From positions 1 through 35,420 of the forward strand of contig CALGJQ010000065.1 in assembly GCA_937928545.1 (NCBI GenBank): 35,420 nucleotides of DNA, in the 5' to 3' direction. How positions within the stretch are numbered: the stretch's first letter is position 1; the number at the start of each line of letters is the position of its first letter. Source of the DNA: an uncultured Verrucomicrobiales bacterium (GTDB taxonomy: Bacteria; Verrucomicrobiota; Verrucomicrobiia; Verrucomicrobiales; Akkermansiaceae). The notes beneath the pieces were generated by a model. It was given only the letters and a program-made list of their open reading frames with translations, made no database searches and was not told where the DNA came from. Of this stretch, positions 15,706-23,512 are shown piece after piece. The position numbers and the translations under genes were made by a program.

Positions 15706-18195
15706 CTAGGAGAAAAGGTCCATTTGGGGGGAGTCTGACTCGGGGAGGGCTTTTTTAGCCTTGGGGGAGGTTGGGTTTTCTTTGGTGGGTTTTGAGGAGG
15801 TCATCTCGAGGTGACTAAGGATTTCCTTGGCACGGTCGAGGATGTTTTTGGGGAGGCCGGCGAGGCGGGCGACTTGGATGCCGTAGGACTTGTCGGCTTG
15901 GCCGGGGAGGATTTTGCGGAGGAAGATGATGTCATCATTCCATTCGCGGACCGCGACGTTGAAGTTGGCGACGGATTTCTTGGAGTCGGAGAGGGCACAG
16001 AGTTCGTGGTAGTGGGTGGCGAAAAGAGTACGGCATCGTACTTCATCGTGCAGGTGTTCGGCGACGGACCAGGCGATGGAGAGGCCATCGAAGGTGGCGG
16101 TGCCGCGGCCGATTTCATCGAGGATGACGAGGGATTTGTCGGTGGCGTTGTTGACGATGAGGGCGGTTTCGTTCATCTCGACCATAAAGGTGGATTGGCC
16201 TTTCGAGAGGTCATCGGACGCACCGACGCGGCAGAAAATGCGGTCGGTGATGCCAATGTGGGCGTGTTCGGCGGGGACGTAGGCGCCGATTTGAGCCATC
16301 AGGGTGATGAGAGCGATTTGGCGGATGTAGGTGGACTTACCGGCCATGTTGGGACCGGTGAGGATTTGGAGAAGGCTCTCCTCTGGTTCGATGAGGGTGT
16401 CGTTTGGAACAAATTTTTCGTCGACGAGGGTTTGCTCGAGGACGGGGTGGCGGCCGTTGACGATTTGGAGATGGCGGGAGTCGTCGAGGACGGGGCGGGT
16501 GTGTTGGTAGAGTTGGGCGGTCTCGGCGAAGGAGATGAGGACGTCCAGCGTGGCGAGGGCATCGGCGGTGTTTTGGAGGGGGAGGAGGTGGTCGGTGACT
16601 CCGGCGCGGAGGGTGATGAATTCGTCGTATTCCAGGGCTTTGGCACGGTCATCGGCACCGAGGACTTTGCCTTCCACTTCTTTGAGCTCGGGCGTGATGA
16701 AGCGCTCGGCGTTGGCCATCGTTTGTTTGCGCTGGTAGTCGTCGGGGGCTTGGTCGGCTTTGGCTTTGGTGATTTCGATGAAGTAGCCGAAGACGTTGTT
16801 GAATTTGATCTTGAGAGTGTCGATGCCGGTGCGTTTGCGCTCGGAGGCTTGCATTTCGGCGATCCATTGCTTTCCGGAGCGGGAAGCGGAGCGGAGTTCG
16901 TCGAGAGCCTCGGAGTGGCCATCGCGGATGATGCCGCCGTCCTTGAGTTGAGCGGGTGGTTCGTCGACTAAGGCGTCTTGGAGGGTTTGGACGAGTTCGG
17001 GGAATTCCTCGATCGCGTTGAGGAGTTGGGCGTGGAGTCCGGAGGTCTCCGCCACGGCGGAGAGGTCGGATTTGAGGTCGGGGATTCGTTCGAGAGAGGT
17101 CTGGAGTGACTTGAGATCGCGGGCGTTGCCGGATCCTTGGGAGAGGCGGCCGGTGGTGCGTTCGATGTCGCGGATGTTTTTGAGGGAGTCGCGGAGTTTG
17201 GTGAGGAGGTAGGGCTCAGCGAGGAGGGAGTCGATGAGGTCGAGGCGAGCGGTGAGGGGGGCTAGGTCGCAGAGGGGGTGGAGGATCCAGTCGCGGAGCT
17301 TTCGCGCGCCCATCGGAGTGGAGGTGCGGTCGAGGACGCCGAGGAGGGTGTGTTGTTTGCCGGAGCGGGACTCGACGAGGTCGAGATTGAGCTGGGAGGC
17401 AGAGTCGATGAGGACGAAGTCTGAGATGCTTCGTACTTTGAGCGATTTAAGGTGGTCGCAGTTGCGGCGGAGTTGGTAGGTGAGGTAGTGGAGGGCACCA
17501 CCGGCCGCGGAGAGGGCGGCGGTCATGCCGGAGCAGCCGAAGCCATCGAGCGATTGGACCTTGAACTGGTCTTTTAAAGTGAGGAGGGCTTGCTCGGAGA
17601 GGAAGGCGTAGGAGTCGTAGGGGAGATTGTTGCGGAGGCCTCCGAGTTCTTTGACTTGGTCCTCGGGGATGAGGAGTTCGGAGGGGGAGAGGCGGGCGAG
17701 CTCGTCCTCGAGCTGCTGGCGGTCGGCGAATTCGGAAACCGTGAACTCGCCGGTGGTGTGGTCGGCGCAGGCGAGGCCTAGGCAGGGCTTTTTGGCGGTG
17801 CCTCCGATGAAGACGGCGGCGAGGTAGTTGTGGCGAGTATCGTCGAGGAGGGTGAGATCATTGACGGTGGAGGCGGAGATGATTTGGGCGATCTCGCGCT
17901 CTACGATTTTTCCGGGCTGTGGTTCGGTGGTTTGCTCGGCGATCGCGACGCGCTTGTTAGCCTTGATAAGCTTGGCAATATAGCCTTGAGCAGCGTGGTG
18001 AGGGACACCGCACATGGGAATGTCGTTCCGCTTGGTGAGGGCGACATTGAGGATGCCAGCGGCGGCTTTGGCGTCCTCGAAGAACATCTCGTAGAAGTCG
18101 CCGAGGCGATAGAGGAGAAGGATATCGTCGGGAAGAGAGTTCCGCATGGCCATGTATTGGGCCATCATCGGGGTTAGTTTTTTCTCTCCTGCCAT
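15706..18195 (-). CDS. mutS: DNA mismatch repair protein MutS
   Basis: The 829-residue protein recognises mismatches and initiates methyl-independent or -directed repair. The N-terminal mismatch-binding domain carries GDFYEMFFEDA with the Phe-x-Glu contact, connector and lever domains follow, and the ATPase shows Walker A GPNMAGKST, the signature segment SDDLSKGQSTFMVEM, Walker B LVILDEIGRGTATFDG and the ATHYHEL switch. The C-terminal tail ends in QMDLFS, a beta-clamp-binding-like peptide. The length and domain order are complete, and start MAGEKKLTPMMAQY fits the family. There is no mutL nearby. Codon use is G/C-rich at third positions like feoB. Confidence 0.97.
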   Translation of the reverse strand: MAGEKKLTPMMAQYMAMRNSLPDDILLLYRLGDFYEMFFEDAKAAAGILNVALTKRNDIPMCGVPHHAAQGYIAKLIKANKRVAIAEQTTEPQPGKIVEREIAQIISASTVNDLTLLDDTRHNYLAAVFIGGTAKKPCLGLACADHTTGEFTVSEFADRQQLEDELARLSPSELLIPEDQVKELGGLRNNLPYDSYAFLSEQALLTLKDQFKVQSLDGFGCSGMTAALSAAGGALHYLTYQLRRNCDHLKSLKVRSISDFVLIDSASQLNLDLVESRSGKQHTLLGVLDRTSTPMGARKLRDWILHPLCDLAPLTARLDLIDSLLAEPYLLTKLRDSLKNIRDIERTTGRLSQGSGNARDLKSLQTSLERIPDLKSDLSAVAETSGLHAQLLNAIEEFPELVQTLQDALVDEPPAQLKDGGIIRDGHSEALDELRSASRSGKQWIAEMQASERKRTGIDTLKIKFNNVFGYFIEITKAKADQAPDDYQRKQTMANAERFITPELKEVEGKVLGADDRAKALEYDEFITLRAGVTDHLLPLQNTADALATLDVLISFAETAQLYQHTRPVLDDSRHLQIVNGRHPVLEQTLVDEKFVPNDTLIEPEESLLQILTGPNMAGKSTYIRQIALITLMAQIGAYVPAEHAHIGITDRIFCRVGASDDLSKGQSTFMVEMNETALIVNNATDKSLVILDEIGRGTATFDGLSIAWSVAEHLHDEVRCRTLFATHYHELCALSDSKKSVANFNVAVREWNDDIIFLRKILPGQADKSYGIQVARLAGLPKNILDRAKEILSHLEMTSSKPTKENPTSPKAKKALPESDSPQMDLFS

Positions 18196-18311
18196 CGGGG
18201 CGTATTAAAGGGAGGGAAGGGAGTGGGGGGAATTGAAAAATCGAGGAGCTTAATCGAATTGGATTCTCTTTGAGCTTGAGAGAAGTGGATGTTTTTTGTT
18301 ATCTCAGTCCT

Positions 18312-18602
18312 ATGAAGCGCGGTGATTTTTTAGCCCTGACAACATTGGCTGGTTTAGGGTCTCTTAATGGGATGCAACTTCCAGTAGGGAATGCAGGGTC
18401 TCTTGAAAAATGGGCGCGCCGATATGGCGTTCGCTTGACTGATTCCGCAGGTGAGTTGCAATTGAGTGGTTGCATTGCTTCTCGCGATTTAGCGGGAGGT
18501 TTACAGGAGCTTGCTGAGCTGAGCGAAACTCCGATGCGTGCCGCAGGGAGCCAGTTGCGGGGGTCTTTCGAAGGACGTTTGTTTGAACTGACCCTTAATT
18601 AA
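18312..18602 (+). CDS. Small exported protein with a Tat-like N-terminus
   Basis: I do not recognise this 96-residue protein. It begins MKRGDFLALTTLAGLGSLNG, close to the twin-arginine signal KRRDFL but with the second arginine replaced by glycine, then a short hydrophobic stretch. The mature part (LEKWARRYGVRLTDSAGELQLSGCIASRDLAGGLQELAEL) has a single Cys. ATG at 18312 was chosen because it starts the signal; the frame is open slightly further upstream from a TTG at 18270. Its stop overlaps the stop of the convergent DUF6916-like gene by eight bases. The neighbouring surface and tail-collar genes suggest a role in the same accessory system, but that is inference. Confidence 0.6.
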   Translation: MKRGDFLALTTLAGLGSLNGMQLPVGNAGSLEKWARRYGVRLTDSAGELQLSGCIASRDLAGGLQELAELSETPMRAAGSQLRGSFEGRLFELTLN

Positions 18603-18885
18603 TGGTCACGATCATTTCGTCGTTTCGAAATGGGACGGCGAAGAGCTGGATCTGGAAGTGATCTTCAGAGGTGAGGGTATGGGTTCCCTGTGGGAGGATT
18701 TGATTTTCCTCGTGCTTGAAGGTGAGAGTGAAGCATTCGAGGTCCCTTAAGCCATCTTCATCGGGCGGTGTCAGGTTTTTAACGGAGTGAAGATGCCAAG
18801 GGGATATGGAATGACCTTCCGGATTCAGAACCTGAAACTTTTGACCTTTGCGGGTGTCGAAGTCTGAGAATTGAGGTCGTGCCAT
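18595..18885 (-). CDS. DUF6916-like protein
   Basis: This 96-residue beta-rich protein has no signal peptide. The tail segment FTLTFKHEENQILPQGTHTLTSEDHFQIQLFAVPFRND fits the pattern of DUF6916 proteins, which carry LPQGTY-x-L-x-H and L-x-L-F-x-V-P and are often found beside phage-tail-collar (MdpB-type) proteins, as here. Their function is unknown. It follows the NHL-like secreted protein after six bases and is probably co-transcribed with it. The family call rests on remembered motifs, not a search. Confidence 0.6.
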   Translation of the reverse strand: MARPQFSDFDTRKGQKFQVLNPEGHSISPWHLHSVKNLTPPDEDGLRDLECFTLTFKHEENQILPQGTHTLTSEDHFQIQLFAVPFRNDEMIVTIN

Positions 18886-18891
18886 GGCTGA

Positions 18892-20685
18892 TTAAAGCGA
18901 GGGCTCTAGACCCAGTCTGGAAAAGAGGCGAGGGGTGTCGATCGGGAAACCTTCGTCTTCGGGCGTGAAGCGGAAGTTCCAAGTATTATAAAGGCCGGTG
19001 CCTTCGACCTGTGAGGGAAGCGTTTCGGCGGCCTGCCAGCTGATGAGGTCAGTGGAAAGCCACAAGGTATATTGGAGAGAGCTTTTCTTGAGTGCTTGGT
19101 GAGTGATGAGGAACTCGCCATCCGAGTTTCTCGTAAAGTCTACCGGGCTACCGTCGGCAGAGGTTAAAGTGCTTCCTCCGGTCGCGGCTTCGATTCCATT
19201 TACGATGCCGTCGCCATCGGCATCGCCCATGAAGGTGAGGCCAGAGCCGCCGGAGCTTGCCTCCCAAGCATCGGGGAGGAAGTCGCCATCGAGATCGCAG
19301 TCAGCGAGGATGGAGATGTCACGTCCGCCGGCTGCAGTAGTATAAGTGGTGAGGGGGCTGGGGCCGAAGGTTTTGACTTGGCCGGTCTTGCTCTCGACGC
19401 AGTAGAGTCCGCCCCAGCGGTCGAATCCCAAGCCGCGGGGGCCTTGGAGGTTTTGGTGCTCAATGGTGGCGGCTCCACCAGACTGGCCCCGACGGTAGAT
19501 GATTCCGAGATCGTGACTGGAATAGAGGAGGTCTCCATTCTGGGGGTCGATGGCAAGTCCCCACGCGCCATCGGTGGTGGAATTGGAAAGGGCTGTGACT
19601 AGGGTCCCGGACTTGGTGTAAATGTAGAGAGAATCTGTGCCGGAATCTGAAATGGTAAGCTGTTGAGTGGCTTCGTTAAAAATGACCTCGTTCGGTCGGA
19701 TGAATCCAGTGCCGAGTGAGCCATCGGCTTGGCCGTCGGAGAGGGCGTATTTTTTGATAGTGTCGCTGTCTGAGTCGGCGGCGTAGAGGATGCCATCGTT
19801 ACTATTCACGGCGAGCCCGTGGAAGACGGCACCGAGAGCGTCTACGAAGATGGAGATGGTCGGAGGGTCGACGCTGGGATCGACTTGATAGATTTTGCCA
19901 TCAGTGGGAACGGAGAGGTAGATGATTCCTGAAACGGAGCTGCGTTCGACGGCCCAGTAGTTGGTGCTACTGAGAAACTCATTGAGAGCAGAGGTTCCGG
20001 GGGTGCCGGACTTGAGGGAGAATTCGTTGGGAGCGGTGACGAAGATTTGATCGAGGTCTGATTCGGGAACTGCGAAGGCGATTTCGCCGAGGCCGACGCG
20101 ATCTCCGCCGGGGAGTTCGCCATTGCTGCCATTGCCCGGGGCGATGAAGTGATTATCGGTCAGGGTAACTTCGACATAGCGGGCGGTGAGGGTGCGACCA
20201 AAGGCGAAGCTCTGGCGCTCAGTTCCTCCGACGAGGATGGGGAAAGAAGGATTGAAGTTGATGGAGTTGGCAAAGTTTCCTGTTCCTTCTGCGTTGGTGG
20301 CAAAACGAAGAGAAGCCCGCTTGGCTCCGTTGGAATTGGTGCTGGAATAGCCCCAAATGCTGATTTCGTTTAGGGGGCGGTCAGTTCCCAAATCGATGGT
20401 GAGGACAGGAATAGGCAGAGCCTCGGCGTAGTAGTCACAGGGGAGGGGGGCGCAGTCGACGGTGACCCAGAGTGAACTTGCAGAAAAGGAGATGGAGTCG
20501 TGAGGTGGATTGACATCGAAATCGACTCCTGCGCCATTGATGAGGCCGCTTACGGGAAAGAGGTCGGTGGCGGAGGTGTTCGAAGTGATGGAGTCGATCT
20601 GGTGAAAGCTGGTAGCTGAAAGATAACAGGTCAGATTCGAGAAAAATATTCCCGCCGCGACGATCGTTCTTGCCTTTTGATCCAT
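18892..20685 (-). CDS. Large exported protein, discoidin-like and NHL-like
   Basis: The 597-residue protein starts with a signal-like segment (RTIVAAGIFFSNLTCYLSATS). Residues about 30-215 form a beta-sandwich resembling a discoidin/F5-8C module (IDLGTDRPLNEISIWGYSS, RYVEVTLTDNHF, VGLGEIAFAVPE). Residues about 225-450 look like an NHL/SMP-30-type propeller (DGKIYQVD, HGLAVNSNDGILYAAD, PNEVIFNEATQQLTISDSG, WGLAIDPQNGDLLYSS, GPRGLGFDRWGGLYCVES). A DxDGDFLPDAWE calcium-type motif and a C-terminal beta domain (SLQYTLWLSTDLISWQAAE) follow. It may be a surface or secreted binding protein. It precedes the DUF6916-like gene and is divergent from the tail-collar gene. Confidence 0.7.
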   Translation of the reverse strand: MDQKARTIVAAGIFFSNLTCYLSATSFHQIDSITSNTSATDLFPVSGLINGAGVDFDVNPPHDSISFSASSLWVTVDCAPLPCDYYAEALPIPVLTIDLGTDRPLNEISIWGYSSTNSNGAKRASLRFATNAEGTGNFANSINFNPSFPILVGGTERQSFAFGRTLTARYVEVTLTDNHFIAPGNGSNGELPGGDRVGLGEIAFAVPESDLDQIFVTAPNEFSLKSGTPGTSALNEFLSSTNYWAVERSSVSGIIYLSVPTDGKIYQVDPSVDPPTISIFVDALGAVFHGLAVNSNDGILYAADSDSDTIKKYALSDGQADGSLGTGFIRPNEVIFNEATQQLTISDSGTDSLYIYTKSGTLVTALSNSTTDGAWGLAIDPQNGDLLYSSHDLGIIYRRGQSGGAATIEHQNLQGPRGLGFDRWGGLYCVESKTGQVKTFGPSPLTTYTTAAGGRDISILADCDLDGDFLPDAWEASSGGSGLTFMGDADGDGIVNGIEAATGGSTLTSADGSPVDFTRNSDGEFLITHQALKKSSLQYTLWLSTDLISWQAAETLPSQVEGTGLYNTWNFRFTPEDEGFPIDTPRLFSRLGLEPSL

Positions 20686-20756
20686 GACTTCGATAACCTA
20701 CTAATAGTCAGAGTGTCCCACCAGACATTTATCATTAAACTCAAAAACCTTAAAAA

Positions 20757-21272
20757 ATGTCAGAACCATATATCGGCCAGATTCAGACTTTCGGCTTTAA
20801 TTTTGCCCCGCGTGGCTGGGCTCTCTGTAACGGACAGTTCCTGCCGATTTCCTCAAATAGCGCCCTCTTTTCGCTTTTGGGCACAATATATGGAGGGGAT
20901 GGGCGGACGACTTTTGGGCTGCCGGATCTGCGTGGACGTTTCCCGATGCACTTTGGGGACGGCCCTTCAACGGTTAACCGGCCAATTGGGCAAACCGGGG
21001 GAGCTGAGACACACACTTTGTCGGCAAGCGAAATGCCTAGCCACAGTCATTCCGTTTCGGTGACTCCTGATGTCGGGAACCAAGCTTCTCCGGTTGGAGC
21101 GATTCAGGCCACCGCGAACGATGGTGAGAGCAACTACTCGACGAACACTGCGAACGCCGTTGCAAGTAACCCTGGAAATGCGGGGGGAGGGCTAGCTCAC
21201 AATAATATGCCTCCTTTTTTGGTGATTAATTTCTCAATTGCACTCGTCGGGCTATTTCCACCTCGTAATTAG
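20757..21272 (+). CDS. Phage tail-collar domain protein (MdpB type)
   Basis: The 171-residue protein begins EPYIGQIQTFGFNFAPRGWALCNGQFLPISSNSALFSLLGTIYGGDGRTTFGLPDLRGR, the standard tail-collar/microcystin-dependent (MdpB) pattern, and ends NNMPPFLVINFSIALVGLFPPRN. Between lie the HTLSASEMPSHSH metal-binding-like motif and a low-complexity insert. These proteins occur in bacterial chromosomes outside prophages; their role is unsettled (surface fibres or contractile devices have been proposed). No other phage genes are present. The GTG start of the GNAT gene is two bases after its stop, so the two are probably coupled. Confidence 0.9.
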   Translation: MSEPYIGQIQTFGFNFAPRGWALCNGQFLPISSNSALFSLLGTIYGGDGRTTFGLPDLRGRFPMHFGDGPSTVNRPIGQTGGAETHTLSASEMPSHSHSVSVTPDVGNQASPVGAIQATANDGESNYSTNTANAVASNPGNAGGGLAHNNMPPFLVINFSIALVGLFPPRN

Positions 21273-21274
21273 AA

Positions 21275-21766
21275 GTGTCCGAGAAAGCTGAGGTATCGCT
21301 CCGGCCTGAGACGCCGGAGGATTTTTCATTTCTGGAGGAATTGGTGATCGCAGTTCGGGAAGGGGAGGCGGGTTTTCGTGATCTGCTGCCGAGTGAGCGG
21401 ACGCGTTTGTTGAAGGAGCAGGCGCGCCTCCAGATTACGCACTATCGGAAGGTTTATCCGGCGGCCCATTTCATGATTATCGAAGCTGCAGGTCGGCCGG
21501 TGGGGAGGTATTATGTTCATCAAGCTCTCGATCATTTGTTGATCGTGGAGCTATCAATTCTTCCTGCTTTTCAGGGGCATGGGATCGGGAGGCAGTTGAT
21601 CAAAAGTGCGCAGGCGGAAGCGATTCGAACCAAGATACCGGTTCGTCTTTCGGTGGAGGTTGGGAATCCGGCGATCTCGTTTTATGAAGGACTGGGTTTT
21701 GTCCGGACAAAAACCGAGGCATCTCACCATGCGATGGGGTGGACGCCTCCGAGTGGGGTGAATTGA
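21275..21766 (+). CDS. GNAT acetyltransferase next to the tail-collar gene
   Basis: A 163-residue GCN5-related N-acetyltransferase. The acetyl-CoA loop is SILPAFQGHGIGRQLI (motif A, Q-x-x-G-x-G), followed by motif B NPAISFYEGLGFVRT. The start is GTG at 21275 (MSEKAEVSLRPETPEDFSF). Tail-collar proteins often have a GNAT gene beside them, so it may modify that protein or a partner; the substrate cannot be read from sequence. Confidence 0.85.
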   Translation: MSEKAEVSLRPETPEDFSFLEELVIAVREGEAGFRDLLPSERTRLLKEQARLQITHYRKVYPAAHFMIIEAAGRPVGRYYVHQALDHLLIVELSILPAFQGHGIGRQLIKSAQAEAIRTKIPVRLSVEVGNPAISFYEGLGFVRTKTEASHHAMGWTPPSGVN

Positions 21767-21780
21767 AAAAGAGATATCCT

Positions 21781-21819
21781 GCTGCGGAAAATTTGGCTGA
21801 GTTGCTGCGGATAAATTTG
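21781..21819 (+). repeat. Short tandem repeat after the GNAT gene
   Basis: GCTGCGGAAAATTTGG (21781-21796) recurs as GCTGCGGATAAATTTGG (21803-21819). The remaining non-coding sequence to 22013 is AT-rich and holds no gene that I can see. Confidence 0.4.
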
Positions 21820-22013
21820 GTTTTTCTTGCGAACTCGTAGAGTCGGGAGAAAAATAATCGTGATCAGTCGGTGGGCGAATTTTTGGACATACCAAGCCTG
21901 TCGACCTGCTCGCTCAGTCAATCAAAACGGGTCTTTTTTCTCCCTAATTTACTCTACGAAAGCGCATTAAGCTTAAGTCAACGCCAATAGGGGCACACAC
22001 AAAATTCCTTTTT

Positions 22014-22553
22014 TTATCGGTCCTCCCAATCTGGGCGAGTCACGGCATAGATGACCAAATCCTTGGGCTCACCGAAACGAAATGCTCCCATTCGGTGAGT
22101 TCCCTCTTTGACCATGCCAGCCTTTTTCTGGACACGTCCAGATGCTGGGTTTTCTGAAAAATGGCCTGCCGAAATGCGCTGAAGATTTAGGTCACGGAAT
22201 CCATAGTCAATCATGGCGCGTAGGGCTTCGGTGCAAAGCCCATGGCCCCAGAAAAGAGGGGCTACCCAGAAGCCAACTTTGGATTGTAGCTTGTCATCAG
22301 AGATCGATAGTTCCATTAAGCCAACTAATTCACCCCCGTGTTTCAGGGTGAGAGCGAAGGGGCCTCCCGGCGACGGCTCAGCAAGAGTTTCCTCAATCCA
22401 GCTCTCCGCCATGCCTTCCGGATATGGATGGGGGATGATCAAGGTCATCTCGGCAATACGACGGTCTCCGCCGTGTTTTTGGATGAAAGGTGCGTCTTCA
22501 CGCTTTAGCGGTCTCATCAAGAGACGCTCGGTTTCGAGGATCTTAGGTTTCAT
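22014..22553 (-). CDS. RimJ/RimL-type GNAT acetyltransferase
   Basis: The 179-residue protein shows the RimJ/RimL layout: ETERLLMRPLKREDAPFI at the N-terminus, FALTLKHGGELVGLMELS, the acetyl-CoA loop FWVAPLFWGHGLCTEALRAMIDYGF and NPASGRVQKKAGMVKEGT. Members acetylate ribosomal protein N-termini, but many chromosomal paralogues act on small molecules, so the substrate is open. The gene lies downstream of the tRNA block on the same strand, and read-through from that block is possible because no terminator separates them. Confidence 0.85.
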   Translation of the reverse strand: MKPKILETERLLMRPLKREDAPFIQKHGGDRRIAEMTLIIPHPYPEGMAESWIEETLAEPSPGGPFALTLKHGGELVGLMELSISDDKLQSKVGFWVAPLFWGHGLCTEALRAMIDYGFRDLNLQRISAGHFSENPASGRVQKKAGMVKEGTHRMGAFRFGEPKDLVIYAVTRPDWEDR

Positions 22554-22579
22554 TGTTCTGTTTTTTTATGAGTGAGAAG

Positions 22580-22651
22580 TGCTCCTGCCGGGAATCGAAC
22601 CCGGATCGTCCGATAGAAAGTCGGAAGTGCTAGCCGTTACACCACAGGAGC
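22580..22651 (-). tRNA. tRNA-Glu (UUC)
   Basis: A regular cloverleaf: acceptor GCTCCTG/CAGGAGC, anticodon arm TCCGA-CTTTCTA-TCGGA with anticodon TTC, T-arm with canonical TTCGATT, discriminator A. CCA is not encoded. It is the last tRNA of the block. Confidence 0.95.
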
Positions 22652-22665
22652 TTTTGTTGAACGGG

Positions 22666-22737
22666 TCGGGAGGACTGGATTCGAACCAGCAACCCCTCGG
22701 ATCCAAACCGAGCGCGCTCCCGTTACGCCACCTCCCG
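22666..22737 (-). tRNA. tRNA-Pro (UGG)
   Basis: Acceptor CGGGAGG/CCTCCCG with discriminator A, anticodon arm CTCGG-TTTGGAT-CCGAG giving TGG, T-loop TTCGAAT. The C1-G72 pair and A73 match bacterial proline tRNAs. CCA is not encoded. Confidence 0.95.
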
Positions 22738-22750
22738 TTCGTTTTGAAAT

Positions 22751-22824
22751 TGGTTGGCTCACAGGGAATCGAACCCTGATTACCCGGTTAAAAGCCGGGT
22801 GCTCTACCGTTGAGCTATAAGCCA
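22751..22824 (-). tRNA. tRNA-Lys (UUU)
   Basis: Acceptor TGGCTTA/TGAGCCA, anticodon arm CCCGG-CTTTTAA-CCGGG giving TTT, T-loop TTCGATT, discriminator A followed by an encoded CCA (22751-22753). A conventional tRNA; its D-arm has the GG pair. Confidence 0.95.
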
Positions 22825-22862
22825 GTTGGAATGGACAATTGCGAGAATCAGGGAGCTATTCC

Positions 22863-23103
22863 CTAAAAGTAGTGATCCCGATGGATCCCGTCGAAGCGGC
22901 CATTGCGGAGGCAGCAGTTCTTGAATCTACGAGTTGATCCACAAGGGCAGGGATCATTGCGACCGAGCTTCTCGTGGAGTTCCTTGTCGCCACCGATGAT
23001 GCGGATACCTCGTTTCACTTTTGTTTCCGAGGGATACCCTTTGCGGCGTTTGCGGGTGATTTCGATGAAAGGGCAGTTCTTCAGCTTGTTTGTTGTTTTT
23101 CAT
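22863..23103 (-). CDS. Small SEC-C motif protein, start region frameshifted
   Basis: The C-terminal frame reads [19 protein letters not shown], then [18 protein letters not shown], the SEC-C zinc-binding motif (C-x-C-x8-C-C type), and ends DGIHRDHYF; short proteins of this shape occur in Verrucomicrobiota. The ATG at 23103 is followed by five A and is out of frame; removing one A would give an unbroken product starting [19 protein letters not shown], about 79 residues. In frame as written, possible starts are only CTG at 23084 (73 residues) or GTG at 23018 (51 residues). The gene sits between tRNA-Ser and tRNA-Lys in the tRNA block, so it is probably on the same transcript. A role in metal-dependent nucleic acid or SecB/ribosome binding is a guess from the motif. 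Confidence 0.7.
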
Positions 23104-23129
23104 AATTCAATTCTGGTTGGGTTGAGATT

Positions 23130-23222
23130 TGGCGGAACTGTGAAGACTTGCACTCCAATCGCTTTTTCAAGGATCGCACTGTTTAGCAAACAGGCCCGGT
23201 ACGTTTGCCCGGTTACAGTTCC
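23130..23222 (-). tRNA. tRNA-Ser (GCU), non-canonical elbow
   Basis: Acceptor GGAACTG/CAGTTCC is perfect, G73 is the serine discriminator, and CCA is encoded (23130-23132). The anticodon arm CCTGT-TTGCTAA-ACAGT gives GCT. A long variable arm (ATCCTT-GAAA-AAG-C-GAT) fits class II serine tRNA. The D-arm is CCGG-GCAAACGTA-CCGG, with no GG in the loop, and the T-loop is TGCAAGT instead of TTCRANY. Stems are intact while the D-loop/T-loop contact bases are missing. Confidence 0.75.
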
Positions 23223-23227
23223 TTCTT

Positions 23228-23315
23228 TGGTGCAAGGTGGAGGATTCGAACCTCTCGACATCCTACCCGCTATTTATGGTCGACGGCTTAGAAGGCCGTG
23301 GCGGGAACACCTTGT
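23228..23315 (-). tRNA. tRNA-Arg (UCU)-like, no D-arm
   Basis: The anticodon arm ACGGC-CTTCTAA-GCCGT is perfect and gives TCT. The T-loop TTCGAAT is canonical, with a T-stem AGAGG/CCTCC (one mismatch). The acceptor ACAAGGT/ACCTTGC pairs at six of seven positions, followed by A73 and encoded CCA (23228-23230). Only nine bases (GTTCCCGCC) separate acceptor and anticodon stems, so no D-arm can form, and the variable region is 27 bases. CCCGC in the short segment can pair with GCGGG in the variable region. It may be a remodelled or a decayed tRNA. Confidence 0.55.
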
Positions 23316-23329
23316 CTTTTGAAAAGGGG

Positions 23330-23402
23330 ACGCCTCTCCGGGTAACGCTCCCGGCACCATTCGTTTTGCAAACGAAGGGGTTCACTTGCTCCCTCAGAGG
23401 CG
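23330..23402 (-). tRNA. tRNA-Cys (GCA), non-canonical elbow
   Basis: All four stems pair perfectly: acceptor CGCCTCT/AGAGGCG, D-stem GGG/CCC, anticodon TTCGT-TTGCAAA-ACGAA (GCA), T-stem CCGGG/CCCGG, total 73 bases. The discriminator is T, the cysteine identity base. The D-loop (AGCAAGTGAA) lacks GG and the T-loop is AGCGTTA, lacking TTC and the conserved A58. CCA is not encoded (CCC follows). Perfect stems with both elbow loops altered argue for constrained folding rather than random decay. Confidence 0.7.
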
Positions 23403-23422
23403 ATTGCTTAGTTAATTAAAGA

Positions 23423-23495
23423 TGGATGCCCGCCGGAATACTCAGCCCATTTATGGGCATCTCGAGAGAGGTTTCCGGAGGAGGAAACTCCCAAG
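23423..23495 (-). other. Structured spacer in the tRNA block, unassigned
   Basis: Between the Cys and Thr-like genes lie nested inverted repeats: GCCCA-TTTA-TGGGC (23444-23457), CCGGAA/TTCCGG enclosing it, and GTTTCC-GGAGGA-GGAAAC (23471-23488). On the minus strand the segment ends with CCA (23423-23425), as a tRNA would. I could not fold it into a cloverleaf; it may be a heavily decayed tRNA. Confidence 0.35.
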
Positions 23496-23512
23496 TCAGT
23501 ATGGCGTGAGCG

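Noticed and set aside
15811..16971. 386-codon acidic plus-strand frame opposite mutS
   Set aside because: Same antisense-shadow composition; mutS is complete on the minus strand.
20757..21272. Prophage remnant suggested by the tail-collar protein
   Set aside because: No integrase, capsid, portal, terminase or lysis genes are nearby, and MdpB-type tail-collar proteins are common as stand-alone chromosomal genes.
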